A DNA stretch of 64,000 nucleotides, taken from Bombella pluederhausensis (GTDB lineage Bacteria; Pseudomonadota; Alphaproteobacteria; Acetobacterales; Acetobacteraceae). The notes under the pieces were generated by a model. That model worked only from the letters and a program-made list of their open reading frames with translations, made no database searches and was not told the DNA's origin. The position numbers were made by a program, and so were the translations under genes. Shown here piece by piece: positions 35,767 through 42,130 of the stretch (within the stretch, counting starts at the first letter, position 1; every line of letters begins with the position of its first letter). The stretch spans positions 372,001 through 436,000 of the forward strand of contig NZ_JANIDY010000001.1 in the NCBI RefSeq assembly GCF_026385525.1. Reading direction: 5' to 3'.

Positions 35767-36327
35767 TTACCGTCTCCGCTTCTGTTCCTTGGCAAGACGC
35801 CGCATGATCATGTTGCGCTTCAGGGATGAGAGATGATCAACAAACAGGATGCCATCAAGATGGTCGATCTCATGCTGAATGCAGGTTGCCAGAAGGTCGG
35901 AGGCTTCCTGCTCAATGGTTTGGCCATCCAGATCACGATAGCGAACACGGATGGATTCTGGTCGGATAACCTCGGCGTACTGGTTGGGCAGGGAGAGACA
36001 GCCTTCCTCCCGCGCGGCCAGTGTCTCGGAGGAATCGATGATCTCCGGGTTGATGAGCACCATCGGGTTGCGGGGCTCATCCTCACGAGCAACATCGACC
36101 AGTACGAAACGCTGGCTGAGCCCTACCTGCGGGGCGGCCAGCCCAATGCCAGGGGCCTTGTACATGGCGGAGAACATGCCCGGTAGGGCCTCACGGATGG
36201 CGGCCATGTCTTCCGGGCGGACTTCGTGAGCCACCTGGCTCAGTACGGGCTGGGGAGCGACAAGGATTGATGTCGGGGCGATGTCATCAAGCCGGTCGAG
36301 AAACTCTAAATTTTTCATGGCAGACAT
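35767..36327 (-). CDS. def: Peptide deformylase
   Basis: Iron/zinc enzyme removing the formyl group from nascent chains (186 aa). All three motifs are present: GIGLAAPQVG, EEGCLSLP (metal Cys) and QHEIDHLDG (metal His pair with catalytic Glu). The first gene of def-fmt-truA; formylation and deformylation are encoded side by side. Starts at ATG 36327; an in-frame ATG at 36318 (MKNLEF) is possible. The N-terminal 20 residues before PVLSQVA are longer than in E. coli Def. Divergent from hsp20. Confidence 0.95.
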   Translation of the reverse strand: MSAMKNLEFLDRLDDIAPTSILVAPQPVLSQVAHEVRPEDMAAIREALPGMFSAMYKAPGIGLAAPQVGLSQRFVLVDVAREDEPRNPMVLINPEIIDSSETLAAREEGCLSLPNQYAEVIRPESIRVRYRDLDGQTIEQEASDLLATCIQHEIDHLDGILFVDHLSSLKRNMIMRRLAKEQKRRR

Positions 36328-36358
36328 GTTAGCGGCTGGTGATGGGTAATTCCAGCCC

Positions 36359-36387
36359 CTTGTATCGGGGGGATGGTGCCCTCATAT
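36359..36387 (+). promoter_or_regulatory. Heat-shock (RpoH-type) promoter candidate for hsp20
   Basis: CTTGTA (36359-36364), 14 bases, then CCCTCATAT (36379-36387). This resembles the sigma32 pattern CTTGAA followed by CCCCATnT, with one extra base in the -10. It lies about 80 bases upstream of the small heat-shock gene, which supports the reading. Confidence 0.4.
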
Positions 36388-36465
36388 CTCCCGGTGCGGG
36401 CGATGCCTTATGAGGGTCGCCTGCCTGTATTCACGTCTCGCTCCCGGAGGAGGCATTGTAACGTC

Positions 36466-36984
36466 ATGTCGTCATCTGGACGCCTTTTTACATCCCCTAT
36501 GTTTCTGGGGTTCGATCATCTGGAACAAATGCTTGAACGGGCATCAAAAACAGCATCAGACGGGTACCCACCCTACAATATTGAACAGCTGAGCCGCACG
36601 GCTCTGCGCATCACGCTGGCCGTGGCCGGGTTTGTCATGGATGACCTCCAGATCACGCAGGAGGACAACCAGCTTGTGATCCGTGGTCGGCAGGCGGACG
36701 ATACGCAGGGGCGTGTCTTCCTGCATCGTGGGATTGCTGCACGGCAGTTTCATAAGGCTTTCGTGCTGGCGGAAGGGATCGAGATTGCCGGAGCATGGCT
36801 GGATAATGGCCTGCTGCATATTGACCTCCATCGCCCGGAACCGGAGGTGCGTGTGAAGCATATCGCCATCCAGCAGGGCAGCTCTGGCGGTGCCATGCGG
36901 CCACCCGCTCCACCAGCTCGTGATGTGGAACTGGCCCGTGATCTTTCTCCCGTTACCGAGGAGGAGCCTTTTGGCCGGGAATAA
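36466..36984 (+). CDS. Small heat-shock protein (Hsp20/alpha-crystallin family)
   Basis: 172-residue ATP-independent holdase chaperone of the IbpA type. The N-terminal FTSPMFLGFDHLEQMLERA is the class A arm. The alpha-crystallin domain runs about 36-130 (YPPYNIEQL, LRITLAVAGFVMDDLQITQEDNQLVIRG, then HRGIAARQFHKAFVLAEGIEIAGAWLDNGLLHIDLHRP), with a Pro/Glu-rich tail. The ATG at 36466 is chosen for the GGAGGAGG site upstream and because the more upstream codons do not look like Hsp20. The DUF1150 gene overlaps its 3' end, the usual alphaproteobacterial pair. Confidence 0.92.
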   Translation: MSSSGRLFTSPMFLGFDHLEQMLERASKTASDGYPPYNIEQLSRTALRITLAVAGFVMDDLQITQEDNQLVIRGRQADDTQGRVFLHRGIAARQFHKAFVLAEGIEIAGAWLDNGLLHIDLHRPEPEVRVKHIAIQQGSSGGAMRPPAPPARDVELARDLSPVTEEEPFGRE

Positions 36985-37234
36985 TGAACGCAACCTCTCT
37001 GCCCGTCATGAGCGGGCAGAGGACGTGCAGAGCCGTGCCCGCTCCATGACAGGGGCGGAGCTGCGGGACTGGGGCATGAAGGAAGTGGCCTATTTCCGGA
37101 CCATCACGCATGAGGGGGCTACGCTGGTGGCCATTCATGCGGCGGATGGGACTCCTGTTGGCATTGCCGAGGATGAGGATAGTGCCGTGGATGCCATCCT
37201 TGAGCAGGATATGGTGCCGACTTTCCTGCAATAA
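36971..37234 (+). CDS. DUF1150 family protein
   Basis: 87-residue protein of unknown function, found next to hsp20 genes in alphaproteobacteria. The family core is VAYFRTITHEGATLVAIHAADGTPVGIAEDEDSA. The TTG at 36971 is the likely start because GAGGAG sits 5 bases upstream. It overlaps the hsp20 stop by 14 bases in another frame, so translation is probably coupled. A role linked to the small heat-shock protein is inferred from context only. Confidence 0.82.
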   Translation: MAGNNERNLSARHERAEDVQSRARSMTGAELRDWGMKEVAYFRTITHEGATLVAIHAADGTPVGIAEDEDSAVDAILEQDMVPTFLQ

Positions 37235-37249
37235 GCGGGGCCTCTCCTG

Positions 37250-37489
37250 TTATGAAGGGTTTTGCAGACTGGCGGGAGTGCGTGACCGGTGGTTCCGTCC
37301 GTAGCATCTGTCAATCCAGACCACAGGTATCAGCAGAAAACCGACAACCACGCCCACGCAGAGGGATTCGGGTAGGCTACTGAGCTGGATGCTGAAACAG
37401 TTTTCCAGTTCATTGACGATAGGCCGTGCGGGCAGAACCGAGGTGAAATACAGGCAGAACCGGGAGAGCTGATACAGCACCTTTTTCAC
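37250..37489 (-). CDS. Small hypothetical membrane protein downstream of lptB
   Basis: 79 residues; no family recognised. A GTG start at 37489 has a good GGGAGGA ribosome site about 7 bases upstream, which is the main reason to believe it. It shows one clear hydrophobic segment (LCVGVVVGFLLIPVVWI, about 43-59), a Cys-containing N-terminal part and a basic C-terminus (DRCYGRNHRSRTP). It lies 70 bases after the lptB stop on the same strand, so it may be the last gene of the LPS-transport unit. A 9-bp inverted repeat sits just before its ribosome site. Convergent with DUF1150. Confidence 0.5.
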   Translation of the reverse strand: MKKVLYQLSRFCLYFTSVLPARPIVNELENCFSIQLSSLPESLCVGVVVGFLLIPVVWIDRCYGRNHRSRTPASLQNPS

Positions 37490-37499
37490 GCAGTTCCTC

Positions 37500-37527
37500 C
37501 CATCCTTCAGTTCTTCATGAAGGATGG
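37500..37527 (-). other. Hairpin between lptB and the small membrane protein gene
   Basis: CCATCCTTC (37500-37508) and GAAGGATGG (37519-37527) are perfect complements with a 10-base loop. It is not followed by a T-run on the minus strand and ends at the ribosome site of the small gene, so it could reduce or control its expression. Confidence 0.45.
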
Positions 37528-37558
37528 ATAGCTGTAGATTGTGGCGAATGTTCTCCCG

Positions 37559-38299
37559 TTACAGGGAGAAGTTTTCTCCCAGATAGACCCGGCGTACGTC
37601 CTCATTGGCCACAATCGCTTCTGGCGTGCCTTCCATGAGGACACGACCACTATGAAGGATGTAGGCCCGGTCGATGACTTCCAGCGTTTCACGGACATTA
37701 TGGTCCGTAATCAGCACACCGATGCCACGATCTTTCAGATGGGAGACGAGGTCACGAATTTCGCTGACGGCGATGGGGTCGATACCGGCTAGAGGTTCAT
37801 CAAGCAGGATGTAGTTTGGCTGGCTTGCCAGAGCACGGGCAATTTCAAGACGGCGCCGTTCACCGCCTGAAAGAGCCAGAGCCGGGGAATGGCGCAGGCG
37901 GGTGATGCCAAACTCGGCAAGCAGGCCATCCAGCATGGCCTGACGTTTATCCCGGTTCTTCTCGACTGCTTCCAGCGCTACGAGGATATTCTGCTCAACA
38001 TTCAGCCCACGGAAGATGCTGGCCTCCTGCGGCAGATAGCCAACTCCCAGCCGTGCCCGGCGATACATGGGCAGGGGAGTGATGTCGGCACCATCCAGTG
38101 TAATGCTGCCCATGTCGGCCTGTACGAGACCGACAATCATATAGAAGCTTGTCGTTTTCCCTGCACCGTTTGGCCCCAGAAGGCCAACAGCTTCCCCACG
38201 CTGCACATGCAGGGACACATCATGAACGACCGTCCGCTTTTTGTAGCTTTTTGCAATGCCATGGGCTGCCAGCCCTTGCGTGACCTGACTGTCTGCCAT
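37559..38299 (-). CDS. lptB: LPS export ABC transporter ATP-binding protein LptB
   Basis: Cytoplasmic ATPase (246 aa) of the LptB2FG complex that extracts LPS from the inner membrane. Walker A GPNGAGKT (42-49), Q-loop region, signature LSGGERRRLEIARALA, Walker B YILLDEPLAGIDP, and the switch His in LITDHNVRETL. These are typical LptB sequences (GERRR and LAGIDP). It starts 2 bases after lptA on the minus strand. lptFG are elsewhere. Confidence 0.96.
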   Translation of the reverse strand: MADSQVTQGLAAHGIAKSYKKRTVVHDVSLHVQRGEAVGLLGPNGAGKTTSFYMIVGLVQADMGSITLDGADITPLPMYRRARLGVGYLPQEASIFRGLNVEQNILVALEAVEKNRDKRQAMLDGLLAEFGITRLRHSPALALSGGERRRLEIARALASQPNYILLDEPLAGIDPIAVSEIRDLVSHLKDRGIGVLITDHNVRETLEVIDRAYILHSGRVLMEGTPEAIVANEDVRRVYLGENFSL

Positions 38300-38301
38300 G
38301 A

Positions 38302-39228
38302 TTATTTGCCTGTCTCGTTGGGAACGATCAGCCCCTGCACAGGGTCGCTTGAACCTGAAAGCATATGAGACACGCCGGTCTTCATATTTACGATGGCCTG
38401 AGACCCATTATTCTGGTTCTGCCCCTGTGTGACACGCACATGGCCGATCAGCCGTGCCAGCTCTGGCCCGGCCAGATAGACGCCACGGTCGCCTGTCGCA
38501 GTCTGCCGTTCCGTACGGATGACGAGGTGTCCCCACCCATAGGCACGGTCCAGATTGCCGCTTTTGGATTTTCCGGCCTCTGCCGTCTGGCTGGCCCTGT
38601 TAGCGGCCTTCTGAGCATCGGAGAGCTCAATGGCCTGAAGAATGTCAGCCGTGATGCGCTTGCCGTCACTGGTATTGACGGTGGCATCGCCCCAGCCAAC
38701 AGAGACCCGTGTGTGCGGGTGATATTCCACAAGATCACGGGCTGTCATGAGCTGACGGGGGGTGGTGAATTTCATGGCCTTGCCAGTCATGAGTACAACG
38801 TCCTTATCAACGTCATACAGACCGTGATCGCCCCAGCCCTGATTTTGAAGATTGTAGATATGGACATGGCCGAAGGCCTCGACCCGGTAGAGCTCCATAT
38901 CATCACCACCGCCAGTGGCTCCGCCGTCATCTGTGGTGGTGGCACCGGCTGGTTTCTTTTTGGGACGTAGATAGCCGACCAGCCTGTCCGCATCGACCGT
39001 CATGTCGCCCCGCTGGGCACGGGCGCCGCCTGTCAGAGTGACTGTCTGGCGGTTATGATCGTAAATTTCCTCTTTCTTCCAGAACAGACGGACGACCTGC
39101 CCGTGGGACTGGTCCAGAGTCGTGCTTTCAGCAGAAACAGCCTCTGAGGACGGTGTCAGGGCACTGGCCAGCAGACATCCGGTAGCAACGAGGAGAGCAT
39201 GAGGGCGGAAAGAAACAGGGAGACGCAT
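38302..39228 (-). CDS. lptA: Periplasmic LPS-transport protein LptA (OstA-like)
   Basis: Periplasmic bridge protein that carries LPS between LptC and LptD. From the ATG at 39228 (AAAGGAAG upstream; a neighbouring ATG at 39231 is possible) the 308-aa product begins with a signal peptide, SFRPHALLVATGCLLASALT. The OstA beta-jellyroll follows (NRQTVTLTGGARAQRGDMTVDADRL, then YRVEAFGHVHIYNL, KAMKFTTPRQLMTARD). It is longer than E. coli LptA (185 aa), with a Gly/Asp-rich loop (TTTDDGGATGGGDD) and a Lys/Ser-rich segment in the C-terminal half. Between lptC and lptB, as expected. Confidence 0.88.
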   Translation of the reverse strand: MRLPVSFRPHALLVATGCLLASALTPSSEAVSAESTTLDQSHGQVVRLFWKKEEIYDHNRQTVTLTGGARAQRGDMTVDADRLVGYLRPKKKPAGATTTDDGGATGGGDDMELYRVEAFGHVHIYNLQNQGWGDHGLYDVDKDVVLMTGKAMKFTTPRQLMTARDLVEYHPHTRVSVGWGDATVNTSDGKRITADILQAIELSDAQKAANRASQTAEAGKSKSGNLDRAYGWGHLVIRTERQTATGDRGVYLAGPELARLIGHVRVTQGQNQNNGSQAIVNMKTGVSHMLSGSSDPVQGLIVPNETGK

Positions 39229-39238
39229 CATGCTTCCT

Positions 39239-39979
39239 TTATGGGCTTTTCGGCGCCGTGGGAGAAGAGGGGGAGGGTGATAAATCCTCAAAATGATTCG
39301 TTCGGCCTGCACCGACAAACTGGAGCGTGTTTGTCTGCTGGTCCATGAAGGCCCCTTCGGCATCCTGTGTTCCGAATGGTCCTTCAGCATGCACCCAGTC
39401 ATGCGTGGCTATGACCTGTTGGGGGAGATCAATATCAGCGGAAGGGCTGTTCAGAAGGACGCCGTCACTGCGATAGATTACGACATGGCCATTCAGTGTC
39501 AGCGTTTGCTCATGCTGGAGATACATGCCGTTATCGGCTCTGGCATGAACCCATTGGTGGTTATGCAGCATGATGTCCGCTTCCGGCTCGATCATGTCGA
39601 TGCGATTGTGCTCATTCTGTTGGGCGATGCGGGCCGTGATGGTGTAGGGGCGGTCATGGGCATCAATGTCGTGATAGGCGGCATGTTCCATCATGCCGCT
39701 ATCGGTATGGGCACGCCGCATGATGGCCAGAATAGCACTGTTCTGATGGATGAGATGATTAATCTCCGGCCATGCTGCCACGGAGACCAGCAGGAGGGCT
39801 GCAAAACCGGGCAGAGCCCATTTGGCGCGTTTGAGGAGACGCCGCCGCCGGGCCATGGCCTCGGCAGAAGGAGGTGTCCGCCGCCGTGACATGGCTTCCT
39901 GCCGCATGGCGTCCAGCTGGCGGGTTTTCTCCAGACGGTCGGAATCGAAATCATCCCGTTTGGGCTGGGAGCCGTTCAT
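39239..39979 (-). CDS. lptC: LPS export protein LptC
   Basis: Bitopic inner-membrane protein (246 aa) that receives LPS from LptB2FG. A long charged cytoplasmic N-terminus (to about 52, many Arg) is followed by one TM segment (WALPGFAALLLVSVAAW, 53-69) and a periplasmic LptC/OstA-like beta domain with RPYTITARIAQQNEHNRIDMIEPEADIML. The N-terminus is longer than in E. coli LptC. It overlaps kdsD by 4 bases and is followed by lptA 10 bases later. Confidence 0.88.
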   Translation of the reverse strand: MNGSQPKRDDFDSDRLEKTRQLDAMRQEAMSRRRTPPSAEAMARRRRLLKRAKWALPGFAALLLVSVAAWPEINHLIHQNSAILAIMRRAHTDSGMMEHAAYHDIDAHDRPYTITARIAQQNEHNRIDMIEPEADIMLHNHQWVHARADNGMYLQHEQTLTLNGHVVIYRSDGVLLNSPSADIDLPQQVIATHDWVHAEGPFGTQDAEGAFMDQQTNTLQFVGAGRTNHFEDLSPSPSSPTAPKSP

Positions 39980-40953
39980 GAAAGACCCGCCCGCAGAAGA
40001 TCATGAAGATGGAGAATACCGACCGGATGCCGTGCTTCATCAATGATGAACAGGCTGGTCACAGGGACGGGACGGTCATTCATGAGATGCCGGACATCCT
40101 GTGCCCGCATGTCTGCTGTGCCTGTCAGCGGCGTGCGGTTCATGATTTCCACGGCTGTGGTGTTGTCGAGATCACGATCCAGAGCTGGACGGAGATCGCC
40201 ATCGCTGATGAGCCCTGCGAGACGGCCTTCATCATCAAGAATACCGATACAGCCGAAGCTCTTGCGGGTGATTTCCAGAATTACAGCCCGTAGGGACATG
40301 TCTTCACGCCCGAGTGGCATGTCGGTGCCTGTATGCATGAAGTTGCTGACAGGGCGCAGCTGTGCCCCTAATGTCCCCGCCGGATGTAACAAGCCGAAAT
40401 CATGGGCATTGAAGCCCCGCCGCTCCAGCAGAGCGATGGCTAGTGCATCTCCCAGTGCAAGCTGGAGCAGACAGGATGTTGTCGGTGCCAGTCCCATCGG
40501 GCACGCCTCTGGCGCAGCCGGAATGATGAGTGGAATCTGAACAGACTGCGCGAGGGTGGAGGTCGCCTTGGTTGTGAAGGCGATCTGCATCAGGTTCAGG
40601 CGGGCAGCGTGAAGCAGGACCGGCGCCAGTTCGTTCGTCTCGCCGGAATTGGAGAGGTAGAGGATGACGTCATCTGCCTCCACCATGCCGAGATCGCCAT
40701 GGGCTGCTTCGGCAGGATGCAGAAAGAGGGATGGCGTACCCGTGGACGCCAGTGTCGCATTGATCTTGCGCCCGATATGACCGGACTTTCCCATTCCAGT
40801 CAGGATGAGGCGGCCTTTCATGCCCAATATGGCATTCAGTGCGGCTTCAAACCCTTGTTGCATGGGGCCACGCAGGGCGTCCTCAAGCTGCTCAAGCCCC
40901 TGCCGTTCTGTCTGGAGGGCACGGCAGGCGATTGAAAGGGATTGTGAGGTCAT
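39976..40953 (-). CDS. kdsD: Arabinose 5-phosphate isomerase (KpsF/GutQ/KdsD type)
   Basis: Converts ribulose 5-phosphate to arabinose 5-phosphate, the precursor of Kdo in LPS (325 aa). The N-terminal SIS domain has LTGMGKSGHIGRKINATLASTGTPSLFLHPAEAAHGDLGM and ILYLSNSGETNEL. Two CBS domains occupy the C-terminal third (FMHTGTDMPL onward). It belongs to the rnd-kdsD-lptCAB run, the same linkage of Kdo synthesis and LPS transport seen in many proteobacteria. Confidence 0.93.
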   Translation of the reverse strand: MTSQSLSIACRALQTERQGLEQLEDALRGPMQQGFEAALNAILGMKGRLILTGMGKSGHIGRKINATLASTGTPSLFLHPAEAAHGDLGMVEADDVILYLSNSGETNELAPVLLHAARLNLMQIAFTTKATSTLAQSVQIPLIIPAAPEACPMGLAPTTSCLLQLALGDALAIALLERRGFNAHDFGLLHPAGTLGAQLRPVSNFMHTGTDMPLGREDMSLRAVILEITRKSFGCIGILDDEGRLAGLISDGDLRPALDRDLDNTTAVEIMNRTPLTGTADMRAQDVRHLMNDRPVPVTSLFIIDEARHPVGILHLHDLLRAGLS

Positions 40954-40965
40954 GGAGCGACTTTA

Positions 40966-41616
40966 TCAGGCACGATGGGCGAAGATATCCGACACATCAT
41001 AGCCGAGAAGGTCCAGCTTTGCACGGGCTGGGAGGAAATCATAGCAGCTCTGGGCGAGGTCACGCCGTCCTTCCCGGATGAGCATGGCTTCCAGCTTGTT
41101 CCAGAGAGCATGAAGATGCAGCACGTCAGACGCAGCATACTGAAGCTGGTCCTCTGTCAGGGTCGGACTGCCCCAGTCGGAGCTCTGCTGCTGCTTGGAC
41201 ATGTCAATTCCCAGCAGCTCCCGGCTGAGATAGGCAAGGCCGTGCTTGTCTGTAAATGTATAGACAAGACGGGCTGCAATTTTCGTGCAGATGATGGAAT
41301 TGAGCGTGATGCCCAGATAATGCTGGAGCACGGCGACATCAAAGCGTGCAAAATGCATCAGTTTGGTGACGGAACTATCCTGAAGCAGGGCCTTGAGGTT
41401 GGGGCAGTGGCCATAGCCACGACCACCTAGATGTTCCGGCACAAACTGCACAAGATGAGCCTGACCATCCCCGGAAGAAATCTGCACGAGGCAGAGTCGG
41501 TCCCGGTGCGGGTTGAGACCCATGGTCTCGGTATCAATGGCGATGGTGGAGCCCAGCTCAAGATTGTCCGGGAGGTCGCCCTCATAAAGATGAATGGCGT
41601 TGCGCGGAGTGCTCAT
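40966..41616 (-). CDS. rnd: Ribonuclease D, short form
   Basis: 3'-5' exoribonuclease of the DEDDy group that trims tRNA 3' ends (216 aa). Exo I IAIDTETMGL, Exo II FARFDVAVL and Exo III YAASDVLHLHAL are all complete. There is no HRDC domain; E. coli RNase D is 375 aa, whereas the short form is common in alphaproteobacteria. ATG 41616 fits the start of the fold; the frame upstream overlaps the tRNA. It lies 59 bases downstream of tRNA-Leu on the same strand and 12 bases before kdsD. Confidence 0.93.
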   Translation of the reverse strand: MSTPRNAIHLYEGDLPDNLELGSTIAIDTETMGLNPHRDRLCLVQISSGDGQAHLVQFVPEHLGGRGYGHCPNLKALLQDSSVTKLMHFARFDVAVLQHYLGITLNSIICTKIAARLVYTFTDKHGLAYLSRELLGIDMSKQQQSSDWGSPTLTEDQLQYAASDVLHLHALWNKLEAMLIREGRRDLAQSCYDFLPARAKLDLLGYDVSDIFAHRA

Positions 41617-41645
41617 AATTTCACCGGATTTTCTGAGGGGGACAC
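41613..41645 (-). CDS. Possible 10-codon leader peptide overlapping the rnd start
   Basis: A GTG at 41645, two bases after a perfect AAGGAG, opens a frame of ten codons (MSPSENPVKL) whose TGA overlaps the rnd ATG as ATGA. The AAGGAG lies within the right arm of a 9-bp hairpin, which could hide it. No homology is possible at this length; the call rests on the ribosome site and the stop-start overlap only. Confidence 0.25.
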   Translation of the reverse strand: MSPSENPVKL

Positions 41646-41669
41646 TTCTCCTTAACCTCGTAAGGAGAA
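41646..41669 (-). other. Hairpin between tRNA-Leu and rnd
   Basis: TTCTCCTTA (41646-41654) and TAAGGAGAA (41661-41669) are perfect complements with loop ACCTCG. It lies five bases beyond the tRNA 3' CCA. There is no T-run after it on the minus strand, so it looks more like a processing or attenuation hairpin than an intrinsic terminator, and it covers an AAGGAG site. Confidence 0.5.
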
Positions 41670-41674
41670 AGCCT

Positions 41675-41762
41675 TGGTGCCCAGAAGAAGACTCGAACTT
41701 CCACGTCCTTGCGGACACAGGCACCTGAAGCCTGCGCGTCTACCAATTCCGCCATCTGGGCA
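41675..41762 (-). tRNA. tRNA-Leu (anticodon CAG)
   Basis: 88 nt including an encoded CCA. On the minus strand the acceptor stem is TGCCCAG/CTGGGCA, the D-arm region is GCGGAATTGGTAGACGC, the anticodon stem CAGGC/GCCTG encloses loop TTCAGGT with anticodon CAG, a class II long variable arm follows (TGTCCGCAAGGACG), then the T-arm with GTTCGAGTC. It decodes CUG, a frequent Leu codon here. It is probably co-transcribed with rnd. Confidence 0.96.
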
Positions 41763-41822
41763 TAAAGCTATGAGAGGAAGCTGTTTTCCGTTTCGGAAGG
41801 CCGCCTCAGCTCTGTGAGGATG

Positions 41823-41851
41823 CTTCTACGGTGTAGGGGGCTCCCCGTCAA
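41823..41851 (-). promoter_or_regulatory. Promoter of tRNA-Leu (and rnd-kdsD-lptCAB)
   Basis: On the minus strand TTGACG (41851-41846), 17 bases, TAGAAG (41828-41823). Five of six and four of six matches with ideal spacing, placing the start about 55 bases upstream of the tRNA 5' end. Confidence 0.5.
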
Positions 41852-41933
41852 CAGAGAAAATGCATTTTTCTTAAAAAACACAGAGAAGAAGGATATTTCT
41901 CATAAATGGTCCGTTTCGGTCTTAATTATACAG

Positions 41934-41956
41934 TTGTGACTGATAATCAGTCGCAA
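41934..41956. promoter_or_regulatory. 23-bp near-perfect palindrome (Fur-like operator candidate)
   Basis: Arms TTGTGACTGAT (41934-41944) and ATCAGTCGCAA (41946-41956) around a central A; ten of eleven positions pair. The TGATAATCA core and TTGC-type ends resemble Fur-type boxes. It overlaps or follows a TATACA in the gltD direction, a position suited to repression. Confidence 0.42.
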
Positions 41957-42130
41957 TTTTGGAATGATTGGTGAGATATTTGGTAAATGATGCTGTCTAT
42001 TTTTTTATAGGCAAGCTGGTATCTGTAATAAGGATTATCAGAGCGATCCAGCCACAGAGCTGCGGCTTCTGCCCATTATTCAGGGCAGGTGCATGTATAT
42101 GGTGTGGGCAATTCAAGGATATATTTCGTA

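Larger units (their letters stand above)
41763..42130. other. 368-base intergenic region between tRNA-Leu and gltD
   Basis: AT-rich gap between divergent genes. It contains the tRNA-Leu promoter (41823-41851, minus), a large palindrome (41934-41956) and a TATACA at 41927-41932 that may be a -10 for the gltD direction. From 41957 to 42130 no gene, tRNA or recognised riboswitch is seen; only very short frames occur. The gltDB leader is therefore long, near 170-200 bases. Confidence 0.5.

Noticed and set aside
41957-42130. Riboswitch or small RNA in the gltD leader
   Set aside because: No recognisable conserved core or strong set of stems; only AT-rich sequence and very short frames.
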